Source: DATDAH01 sp036525535 (GTDB taxonomy: Bacteria > Actinomycetota > Acidimicrobiia > Acidimicrobiales > DATDAH01). Taken from it: DNA of 26,964 bases. The stretch is taken from positions 1 to 26,964 of the forward strand of contig DATDAH010000097.1 of the NCBI GenBank assembly GCA_036525535.1. Direction: 5' to 3'. The notes below the pieces were generated by a model that ran no database searches, had not been told where the DNA came from, and worked only from the letters and a program-made list of their open reading frames with translations. This document shows positions 14,449 through 20,771 of this stretch, in pieces. The position numbers were made by a program, and so were the translations under genes. Every line of letters begins with the position of its first letter. Positions within the stretch are counted from its first letter, which is position 1.

Positions 14449-15713
14449 CCGACGGCTGCCCGGGAGCCGTCTCCCGGCGACGATTCCTACAGGGGACCGG
14501 TGGTGCCGCATTGGTGGGCGGCGCCACCGGTCTTCTTGGCGCCTGCTCGAGTGACGACCTCAGCGGGGCCCGGTCGGCATCCTCGACGGGGGCGGAGGGC
14601 GAGCACCAGTACCTCGCGTTCCGGGGGCCGCACCAGGCCGGGGTGACCGCGCTCCACCAGGCCAGCAGCATGATGGCCAGCTTCGTCGTCACCGCCGCGG
14701 ACCGCGACGAGCTGCGGGAGCTGTTCGTGACCCTCACCGAGGAGTCCGAGCGCTTGATGAGCGGGACCCCCTACGACGAGCTGGATCCGGCCTATCCCGC
14801 GCTCTACACCGGGCACCTGGGCAACCCGCCGCCGGCGGCGGACCTCAGCATCGTCGTCTCGGTGGGCGAGTCGCTCTTCGACGATCGCTACGGCCTGGCC
14901 GACCGCAAGCCGGTCGAGTTGGAGCACATGCCCTTCCTGGCCAACGACCGGCTGGACCCGGAGCGCAGCCACGGTGACCTGCTCCTCTCCATCAGCAGTG
15001 CCAACGAGGACACCGACCTGTTCGCCCTACGCCAGCTCATGCGGGTCACCCGGGGCAGCCTGGTCCTGCACTGGATGCTCGACGGCCATACGCGGCGGGC
15101 CGAAACCGGCCCCGGTGAAGCAGGGGTGCGCAACCTCATGGGGTTCGTCGACGGGACGGCCAACCTCCGCCCGGAGGACGATGACGCGATGGATCGCTTC
15201 GTCTGGGTTGCTGAGGACGACGGCGAACCGGCGTGGGCCGTGGGCGGCTCGTACCACGCGGTTCGGGTCATCCGGATGCTGGTCGAGTTCTGGGACCGGA
15301 CCCGGCTGAGCGAGCAGGAGGCTCTGATCGGCCGCAAGAAGGACAATGGCGCGCCCCTGGACGGTGAGGTCGAGACCGACATCCCCGACTTCGCCGCCGA
15401 TCCCGACGGTGAGATCACCCCTCTGGACGCCCACATCCGCCGGGCCAACCCACGCACGCCCGAGACCGACGGTCAGCTCATCCTGCGCCGGGGCTTCAGC
15501 TTCTCCCGCGGCTTCGACGGCAACGGCCAACTCGACCAGGGCCTGGCCTTCGTCTCGTACCAGCGCAGCATGTCGAAGCAGTTCCTGCCCGTGCAGGAGC
15601 GCCTCGCCGGCGAGCCTCTGGAGGAGTACATCCTCCCGGTCGGCGGTGGCTTCTTCTTCGCCCTCCCCGGCGCCACCGAAGGTTCCCACCTCGGCGAGGC
15701 CCTCGTCAGCTGA
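14445..15713 (+). CDS. efeB: EfeB-type DyP peroxidase, Tat-exported
   Basis: A 422-residue dye-decolourising haem peroxidase. The twin-arginine signal is SRRRFLQ (10-16). The following hydrophobic stretch ends in LLGAC (30-34), which could also serve as a lipobox, making it a Tat-exported lipoprotein. The DyP signature GFVDG (233-237) carries the distal D236. The likely proximal haem ligand is H330 in DAHIRRANPR, and R348/R349 in LILRRGF complete the site. In the Efe system this enzyme uses haem and peroxide outside the cytoplasm and aids iron uptake. Its start overlaps the efeO stop by four bases. It ends one base before the last base of the convergent PhyH gene, leaving no room for a terminator. 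Confidence 0.92.
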   Translation: MTDGCPGAVSRRRFLQGTGGAALVGGATGLLGACSSDDLSGARSASSTGAEGEHQYLAFRGPHQAGVTALHQASSMMASFVVTAADRDELRELFVTLTEESERLMSGTPYDELDPAYPALYTGHLGNPPPAADLSIVVSVGESLFDDRYGLADRKPVELEHMPFLANDRLDPERSHGDLLLSISSANEDTDLFALRQLMRVTRGSLVLHWMLDGHTRRAETGPGEAGVRNLMGFVDGTANLRPEDDDAMDRFVWVAEDDGEPAWAVGGSYHAVRVIRMLVEFWDRTRLSEQEALIGRKKDNGAPLDGEVETDIPDFAADPDGEITPLDAHIRRANPRTPETDGQLILRRGFSFSRGFDGNGQLDQGLAFVSYQRSMSKQFLPVQERLAGEPLEEYILPVGGGFFFALPGATEGSHLGEALVS

Positions 15714-16910
15714 TCAGCCCGCGGGGGCCTGGCTGGTGGTGAGGGGTGCGCTCTCGCGGGCGGCCCGGAGGCGGCGGCGCCCGGTTTCGGCCGCGTCGGC
15801 GTCCCGGGGCGGGAGCCGGAAACCGGTGTAGAGGACCTTGCGCTCCCGCTCGGTCGGGGGCTGGGCCATGTGGAGGGTGCAGCTCAGGTGCACGGTCACG
15901 TCCCCGGCCTCGGTGGGCAGGGGGAGGTCGGGGAGGTCGAGCTGCGCGGCGTCGAAGAGCGACGGCCAGACCAGCGCCCGGTGGGAGCCGGGGACGACCC
16001 GGAGCTGGCCGGAGGTCGGGCCCGCCCCAGTGACGGAGATCCCGATGGTCAGGCTGCAGCACTCGTAGCTGTGGCGGCCGAGGCTGCAGTCCTTGTGCCA
16101 CGGCACGTCGGAGATCCCCTGGCGGACCCCGAGGGGCTTGAACAGGGCCTCGACCCGGTACTCCCGACCCACGTCGACGGTGTGGCCGCAACCGGGCAGG
16201 CGGCCGAGGGCGCGCAGGCGATCGTCGTCGAGGAGCGCGGTCGTGGTCGGCGAGCGGTCCTCGAACCTCTGCATGCGCACGACCCGACGGCTGCCGTCGC
16301 TCAGCGTGGCCCACCAGCTGTGTCCGTCGCCGTCGGCGTACTCGGCTTCGGCGGCGTCCATGTCGTCGCTGATGCGTTCCATCTCCTCCGGCGTGTAGAC
16401 GCCGCGGAGGTGGAGGTAGCCGGCGCGGGCCAGGTAGGCCCGCAGCTCCTCAGGGTCGTCGTCCAACGTGAAGCTGCGGCCGAGGTCGTCGGGCAGGTCG
16501 ACGCCGCCGGAGGTGTGGACCGGGCGTTCGTCGAGGAGGCTGCGCAGCACCAGCCACCAGTCCATGAGCCCGCCGATCCGCATCGGCTCCAGGTCCAGGG
16601 TCCCGGCGGTCATGAGGCCGACGGGGGTGATCTGGTCGTTGACGAGGTCGCTCAGCTGGTCGGCGGTCAGCCCGAGGGTGAGCGACGTGTCGCCGTCGCC
16701 GGTCACTCGTGGCGTGCCCTCGGCATCCCGCTGGAGGACCCACGAGCGTCCGTCGACCTCGATCCGCAGCGGTCGTAGGTTCAGCCCCACGAGCCGGTCG
16801 ACGAGGTCCGGGTGCCTCTCGACCGCCGCGGGCAGGTCGACGGCGAAGAACTCGGCGGCGTCGACCTGTCCGACGTCCGCATCGAACCGGGTCCGCAGGT
16901 CCACGCTCAC
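15714..16910 (-). CDS. SCP2-like domain fused to a PhyH-family Fe(II)/2-oxoglutarate dioxygenase
   Basis: A 398-residue protein with two parts. Residues about 15-130 resemble a sterol-carrier-protein-2 lipid-binding fold (LRIEVDG, then LTLGLTADQLSDLVND and GLMDWWLVL). Residues about 150-370 are a phytanoyl-CoA dioxygenase-like double-stranded beta-helix. The iron ligands visible are H272 and D274 (WHKD) and H347 (TLHMAQP). R357 suits 2-oxoglutarate binding by comparison with human PHYH, where the Arg lies 11 residues after the last His. It probably hydroxylates a hydrophobic substrate held by the SCP2-like part, but the substrate is unknown. The GTG at 16910 follows TACGGT by 8 bases. It is divergent from the VOC gene across 38 bases. 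Confidence 0.8.
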   Translation of the reverse strand: MSVDLRTRFDADVGQVDAAEFFAVDLPAAVERHPDLVDRLVGLNLRPLRIEVDGRSWVLQRDAEGTPRVTGDGDTSLTLGLTADQLSDLVNDQITPVGLMTAGTLDLEPMRIGGLMDWWLVLRSLLDERPVHTSGGVDLPDDLGRSFTLDDDPEELRAYLARAGYLHLRGVYTPEEMERISDDMDAAEAEYADGDGHSWWATLSDGSRRVVRMQRFEDRSPTTTALLDDDRLRALGRLPGCGHTVDVGREYRVEALFKPLGVRQGISDVPWHKDCSLGRHSYECCSLTIGISVTGAGPTSGQLRVVPGSHRALVWPSLFDAAQLDLPDLPLPTEAGDVTVHLSCTLHMAQPPTERERKVLYTGFRLPPRDADAAETGRRRLRAARESAPLTTSQAPAG

Positions 16911-16924
16911 GCCTTCACACCGTA
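16908..16924 (-). promoter_or_regulatory. Leaderless promoter -10 of the SCP2-PhyH gene
   Basis: TACGGT (16924-16919 on the minus strand) is followed by 8 bases and the GTG start. It faces away from the VOC promoter in the same 38-base gap. Confidence 0.4.
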
Positions 16925-16941
16925 CGCCTCCGCCCTAGTCT
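16914..16941 (+). promoter_or_regulatory. Leaderless promoter of the VOC gene
   Basis: TTCACA (16914-16919, five of six matches to TTGACA), a 16-base spacer and TAGTCT (16936-16941) form a promoter. The GTG start lies 7 bases after the -10. It overlaps the opposite PhyH promoter, so polymerase binding at one may exclude the other. Confidence 0.5.
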
Positions 16942-16948
16942 CGGGCGC

Positions 16949-17299
16949 GTGATCGATGGCGCGCACGTGATCCTCAACAGCCACGACCCCGACGCCGACC
17001 GGGCCGCCCTGCGGGACGTGCTCGGCTTCCCGCACGTCGACGTCGGTGGGGGCTGGCTGATCTTCGCCCTGCCCCCGGCGGAGGTCGCCGTCCACCCGAC
17101 CGACGGGCCACCCAGCCACGAGCTCTACCTGATGTGTGACGACGTCGAAGCCACCGTCGCCGACTTCACCGCCGCCGGCATCGAGGTGATCGAGCCGGTC
17201 GAGGACCAGGGCTGGGGCCTCTTGACCAGCATCCGCCTCCCTGGCGGCAGCGAGCTCGGCCTCTACCAACCCCGCCACGACCGCCCACCCCAGGCGTGA
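16949..17299 (+). CDS. VOC (glyoxalase/bleomycin-resistance) family protein
   Basis: A 116-residue single-module VOC protein. It has the expected pattern: HVILNSHDPDADRAALRDVLG at the start, a central HELYLMCDDVEATVADF, and a C-terminal RLPGGSELGLYQP. H57 and E58 in the middle strand and E102 near the end are candidate metal ligands. VOC proteins bind metals in dimers and range from lyases and dioxygenases to antibiotic-binding proteins; the role here is unknown. GTG at 16949 was chosen because it follows a promoter -10 by 7 bases and gives the normal VOC N-terminus. The longer upstream frame would run into the divergent gene. It ends 3 bases from the convergent GNAT gene. Confidence 0.85.
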   Translation: MIDGAHVILNSHDPDADRAALRDVLGFPHVDVGGGWLIFALPPAEVAVHPTDGPPSHELYLMCDDVEATVADFTAAGIEVIEPVEDQGWGLLTSIRLPGGSELGLYQPRHDRPPQA

Positions 17300-17302
17300 C
17301 GA

Positions 17303-18100
17303 TCAGCCCGAAGCGGGCTCCAGGAGGTACCAGCCGTCTCGGGCGGCGGCGGTGAGGTGGCGGTTGTCGTGCATGGCGTGGCCGAGGGTGGCGCGGACGG
17401 CGCGGCGCCACTTGGCCGCGACCTCAGGGTTGCTGACGCGGAGGGCCTCGATGTCGAGGGCGACCTGGGCCAAGGCCGGTCCTTCCGACAGGGGGTCGCC
17501 GACGACGGGGCCGCCGTCAGGTCCGGCCGAGATGAGCACCGGTACGCCGGCGGCGCGGAGTGCCTCGACGTCGGCTCCCACCAGCGCACCCGCCGCCGCG
17601 GCCACCACCTTGGCGTCGTCCAGCGTCCAGCGCACGAGGCAGCGGTCGCTTTCTTCGCCCCGCTCGATGGCGGTGGTCATGCGGCCGTAAAGGTCGATCT
17701 CGTAGGCCACCGCCCGGGCGCCGAGCTTGGTCAAGTTGAACCAGCCGTTCCGGGCGACGAGGGGGTCGTAGGTCCACTCGACGGTGCGGATGCCGCGGTC
17801 GAGGCACCACCGTCGTTGGTGCCACTTGAGGGCCAGGCCGATGCCCTGGCTGCCGAGGCCCGGGGCCGTGCAGGTGGCGTGGGAGTGGAGCAGGACCTCG
17901 CCGTCCAGGTAGCCGATGAAGGCCAGCGAAGCGCCGAGCAGGCGATCACCCTCCCAGGCCCCGGTCAGGTAGCCGCCGGCGTGCTGTATGGCCCGGCAGA
18001 TCCCGGTGTCCAGGAAGTCGTCACCCCACACCTCGGCCATCAGGGCGGTCACCGAGCGGATCTCGTCCATGCCCTCGGTCTCGCGGATGACGATGGCCAT
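17303..18100 (-). CDS. GNAT-family acyltransferase, probable N-acyl amino acid partner of MenC/NSAR
   Basis: A 265-residue GNAT protein. The acyl-CoA binding loop is GLGSQGIGLALK (81-92). The segment EWTYDPLVARNGWFNLTKLGA (109-129) and YEIDLYGRM are typical of the predicted GNAT acetyltransferase family COG3375. Homologues beside N-succinylamino acid racemase genes in Geobacillus are succinyl-CoA-dependent amino acid N-succinyltransferases. The ATG at 18100 starts two bases after the menC stop, so the pair is co-transcribed. This placement suggests acylation of an amino acid that the MenC-like enzyme racemises, but the acyl donor and acceptor cannot be read from the sequence. A chorismate-unrelated acetyltransferase is the alternative. 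Confidence 0.8.
   Translation of the reverse strand: MAIVIRETEGMDEIRSVTALMAEVWGDDFLDTGICRAIQHAGGYLTGAWEGDRLLGASLAFIGYLDGEVLLHSHATCTAPGLGSQGIGLALKWHQRRWCLDRGIRTVEWTYDPLVARNGWFNLTKLGARAVAYEIDLYGRMTTAIERGEESDRCLVRWTLDDAKVVAAAAGALVGADVEALRAAGVPVLISAGPDGGPVVGDPLSEGPALAQVALDIEALRVSNPEVAAKWRRAVRATLGHAMHDNRHLTAAARDGWYLLEPASG
17305..17319. terminator. Short hairpin at the convergent VOC/GNAT ends
   Basis: AGCCCG (17305-17310), a three-base loop and CGGGCT (17314-17319) form a perfect 6-base stem overlapping the last codons and stop of the GNAT gene and 5 bases after the VOC stop. No T-run follows. It may weakly stop transcription from the VOC side. Confidence 0.3.
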
Positions 18101-18102
18101 GG

Positions 18103-19215
18103 TCAGGTCGGCGTGAGGTGGTCCTGGGCCACCCGGAACCGGGCCAGCGCCTCGCCGTCGACCTCGACGCCGAGGCCGGGACCGGTCGGCACCCGCAGGC
18201 GCCCGTCGTCGAGCACGAAGGGTTCGGTCAGGTCGGTGGCGTAGTAGCGATCCGACGCCGAGGAGTCGCCGGGCAGGGTGAAGCCCGGCAGGGCGGAGAG
18301 CGCCACCAGGGAGGCCCGGCCGATCCCGGTCTCCAACATCCCGCCGCACCAGACCGGGATGTCCGCAGCCACGCAGCGGTCGTGGATGCGGCGGGCCTCC
18401 AGCAGGCCGCCGACCCGGCCCGGCTTGATGTTGACGATCCCGCACGACCCCAGGGCCAGCGCGGTCTCGAGGTGGGCCAGGGACTCGATGGACTCGTCCA
18501 GGCAGATCGGCGTCTGCAGGCGGCGGGCCAGCTCGGCGTGGCCGACGAAGTCGTCCTCGAGCAGGGGCTGCTCGACCAGGAGCAGGTCGAACTCGTCGAG
18601 CCGGGCCAGGTGGTCGGCGTCGGTGACCCGGTAGGCCGTGTTGGCGTCGACCTGCAGGGGAAAGCCGTCGCCGGTGAGCTCGCGGATGGCGGCCACCCGC
18701 TCGATGTCGGCGCCGGGTTCGATCTTCAGCTTGATGCGGCGGTAGCCCTCGTCGAGGTACTCGGCCACCCATCCGGCCAGGACGCCGGGGTCGTCGGTGA
18801 TCCCGACGGACACGCCCACATCGACCGCATCCCGCACCCCCCCGAGGTGCTCGGCCAGCGAGACCCCTGCCGCCCGTAGCTCAGCGTCGAGCACGGCCAC
18901 CTCGAGGGCCTCCTTGGCCATGCGGTGGCCCTTGACCGGCTCGAGGAGGTCGGCCACGGCGGCGCCGGACAGGTCGTCGCCGGCGGCGAACAGCATCGGC
19001 ACGAGGTGGTCGACCAGCGCCAGGCGGGCACCGTCGTTGAACTCGGGGGAGTAGTGGGGATCGACGTCGGCCGCACACTCGCCCCAGCCCTCGCCGACAT
19101 CGGTCACGGCCTGGATCACCAGCACCTCGCGGACGGTCTGCTCGCCGAAGGACGTCCGGAAGGGACGGACCAGGGGGAGGCGGACGCGGTGGAGGTCGAC
19201 GGCGTGGAGGCGCAC
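18103..19215 (-). CDS. menC: o-Succinylbenzoate synthase / N-succinylamino acid racemase
   Basis: A 370-residue enolase-superfamily enzyme. The catalytic lysine pair is K162 and K164 (IKLK). The Mg2+ ligands are D190 (VDANTAY), E215 (EQPL) and D240 (CLDES). The opposite catalytic lysine is K264 in NIKPGRVGG, and GGMLETGIGRA (291-301) is the family's late signature. OSBS dehydrates SHCHC to o-succinylbenzoate in menaquinone synthesis. The NSAR/OSBS subgroup also racemises N-succinylamino acids. R267, three residues after K264, is the position linked with racemase activity in the Amycolatopsis enzyme. The adjacent GNAT gene supports a racemase role. GTG at 19215 follows GATGAT by 6 bases. fetB ends 60 bases upstream. 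Confidence 0.9.
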   Translation of the reverse strand: MRLHAVDLHRVRLPLVRPFRTSFGEQTVREVLVIQAVTDVGEGWGECAADVDPHYSPEFNDGARLALVDHLVPMLFAAGDDLSGAAVADLLEPVKGHRMAKEALEVAVLDAELRAAGVSLAEHLGGVRDAVDVGVSVGITDDPGVLAGWVAEYLDEGYRRIKLKIEPGADIERVAAIRELTGDGFPLQVDANTAYRVTDADHLARLDEFDLLLVEQPLLEDDFVGHAELARRLQTPICLDESIESLAHLETALALGSCGIVNIKPGRVGGLLEARRIHDRCVAADIPVWCGGMLETGIGRASLVALSALPGFTLPGDSSASDRYYATDLTEPFVLDDGRLRVPTGPGLGVEVDGEALARFRVAQDHLTPT

Positions 19216-19275
19216 GGGCGGATCATCGCACCCGCCTCGGTCACTCGCGCCGCTCTTCGTCGCCGGGCGGGCGAG

Positions 19276-20058
19276 TCAGCCGTGGTGCTCCCGGAGGAGG
19301 GGGACCAGACGCTCGTCCGGCGTGAACAGTCGGCGGCCGGCGCCCAGGGTGACGACCGTGCTGATCGTCGCCACGCCGCCGAGGATCAGGAGCATGAGGG
19401 CGAGCTGGACGAGGACGGCATCGACCGGGTCCACCCCCGCCAGCACCAGCCCGGTCATGGCCCCGGGCAGGAACACCAGCCCGACCGCCTTGGTGCTCTC
19501 TATCTGTGGGGTCATGGCCGTGCGCAGGACCACCCGCAGGTAAGGCCGCGAGGCGTCCGGCACCGAGCAGCCGAGGGCCAGACGGGCTTCCAGCTCGTCC
19601 CGCTTGTCGGTGAACTCCTCGACCAGTCGTCGGGCGGCCAGCACCCCCGAGCTGAGGGCGTTGCCGAGGATCATGCCCGCGACGGGAACCAGGGTGCGGG
19701 CCTCCAGCGGGAAGATCGAGAGCCCGAAGATCACGGTGAGGCTGAGCGCGGCGGTCACGACCTCGCCGGCGAGGGCGACGCGGAACAGGCCGGGGATGGC
19801 CGGGGCTCGGCGCTGAATCGTGACCGCGGCGAACAGGATGATCCCCAGCACCCAGAGCCACGACCACAGCAGCGGGGCGTCGTCGGCCAGGACGAGGCCG
19901 AGCCCGAACCCCACGAGGAGGAGCTGGACCGTGGCCCGGCCCACGGCGACCAGGATCGAGCCCTCGAGGCCCAGGCGCTGCCAGCGGGAGATCCCGACGG
20001 CCACGCCGATCAGGACGAGTGACGCCAGGAGGCCGAGCGCGTTGACGTCGCCGTTCAT
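19276..20058 (-). CDS. fetB: ABC transporter permease, FetB/UPF0014 family
   Basis: A 260-residue membrane protein with about seven hydrophobic segments. UPF0014 signatures are visible: R41ATVQLLLVG, PVAGMILGNAL (125-135), and GLVFLPGAMTGLVLAGVDP (193-211). E. coli FetAB is reported as an iron exporter that protects against iron-driven oxidative stress; the plant relative ALS3 handles aluminium. The ATG at 20058 overlaps the fetA stop by 4 bases, so permease and ATPase are made together. With the Efe genes and the DtxR-type regulator nearby, iron export is the likely function here. A longer frame upstream lies inside fetA and is not used. Confidence 0.87.
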   Translation of the reverse strand: MNGDVNALGLLASLVLIGVAVGISRWQRLGLEGSILVAVGRATVQLLLVGFGLGLVLADDAPLLWSWLWVLGIILFAAVTIQRRAPAIPGLFRVALAGEVVTAALSLTVIFGLSIFPLEARTLVPVAGMILGNALSSGVLAARRLVEEFTDKRDELEARLALGCSVPDASRPYLRVVLRTAMTPQIESTKAVGLVFLPGAMTGLVLAGVDPVDAVLVQLALMLLILGGVATISTVVTLGAGRRLFTPDERLVPLLREHHG

Positions 20059-20699
20059 GCGGTCGCCACCCGACCCGCGGCGACCCGCACGGCGTGGTCG
20101 GCGATCCGATCGATCTGCTCGTGCTCCTGGGTGACCCAGAGCACGGTGATGCCTTCGTCCCGGAGCGAGACGGCCAACTCCTCGAGGCGGCGGGTGGCGT
20201 CGGGATCGAGCGACGAGGTGGCCTCGTCGACCAGCAGCACCTCGGGGTCGGTGGCCAGCGAGCGGGCCAGGCACATGCGTTGGGCCTCGCCGCCCGACAG
20301 GCGGTCAGCCGGTCGGTCCAGGAACGACCTCGCGAGGGTCACCCGCTCCAGGAGCGCGGTGGCCTCGTCGTCCGACAGGTCCGGAGCGGCGACCTGGAGG
20401 TTCTGGCGCACGGTCCCGGCGAAGGGGATCGGGTGCTGGAAGAGCATGCCCACCTGCCGCCGGTGGGCATGGATGTCGAGGGCGGCGAGGTCCTCGCCCC
20501 GGAAGCGGACGACACCCTGGGTCGGGGCCTCGAGGCGGTTCCCGAGGCGGAGCAGGCTCGACTTGCCCGACCCCGAAGCCCCGACGATCACCGTGATGGC
20601 CCGATCGGCGACGGTCAGGTCGACGTCAACCAGCCGCGATTGGCCGTCGGTGACCAGGCTGACGCCTTCGAAGGCGAAGATCGGCTGGCCTGACGGCAC
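20055..20699 (-). CDS. fetA: ABC transporter ATP-binding protein, FetA type
   Basis: A 214-residue ABC ATPase. Walker A is GASGSGKS (40-47), the Q-loop contains MLFQHP (85-90), the signature is LSGGEAQR (134-141), Walker B is VLLVDE (154-159), with TSSLD following and the switch region VTQEH (189-193). All motifs are intact. It powers the FetB permease encoded immediately downstream. The GTG start at 20699 is preceded by CAGACT at 6 bases, a weak -10 with the key A and final T. Upstream lie a 15-base palindrome and a DtxR-box-like sequence, shared with the divergent GT-C gene. Confidence 0.9.
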   Translation of the reverse strand: MPSGQPIFAFEGVSLVTDGQSRLVDVDLTVADRAITVIVGASGSGKSSLLRLGNRLEAPTQGVVRFRGEDLAALDIHAHRRQVGMLFQHPIPFAGTVRQNLQVAAPDLSDDEATALLERVTLARSFLDRPADRLSGGEAQRMCLARSLATDPEVLLVDEATSSLDPDATRRLEELAVSLRDEGITVLWVTQEHEQIDRIADHAVRVAAGRVATA

Positions 20700-20705
20700 G
20701 ACCGC

Positions 20706-20711
20706 AGTCTG
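20706..20711 (-). promoter_or_regulatory. Weak candidate -10 of fetA
   Basis: CAGACT on the minus strand (20711-20706) lies 6 bases before the GTG start of fetA. It keeps the conserved A and last T of TANNNT but not the first T. Confidence 0.25.
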
Positions 20712-20720
20712 ACCGCCGGT

Positions 20721-20735
20721 CGGGCCCTGGGCCCG
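20721..20735. promoter_or_regulatory. 15-base palindrome in the fetA/GT-C divergent region
   Basis: CGGGCCCTGGGCCCG has perfect 7-base arms around one T. It falls where the fetA -35 would be, and immediately upstream of the TTAGG box. It is a candidate operator for fetA, or a DNA cruciform/hairpin. Confidence 0.4.
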
Positions 20736-20754
20736 TTAGGCGGGCTTTACGGGT
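20736..20754 (+). promoter_or_regulatory. TTAGG box resembling the efeO operator
   Basis: TTAGGCGGGCTTTAC at the start of this segment differs at only three of 15 positions from TTAGGTCGGCTTAAC at efeO. It matches the DtxR consensus at about 10 of 19 positions. It lies 37 bases upstream of the fetA start codon and just upstream of the GT-C -10. Confidence 0.35.
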
Positions 20755-20757
20755 GGG

Positions 20758-20771
20758 TACCGTGTCGCCTC
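20758..20771 (+). promoter_or_regulatory. Leaderless promoter -10 of the GT-C gene
   Basis: TACCGT (20758-20763) followed by 8 bases and the GTG start at 20772. The same hexamer precedes lhr. The -35 is not clear. Confidence 0.4.

Noticed and set aside
16709..16948. 80-codon extension upstream of the VOC protein
   Set aside because: It lies within the divergent PhyH gene, upstream of a promoter with proper -35 and -10 elements.
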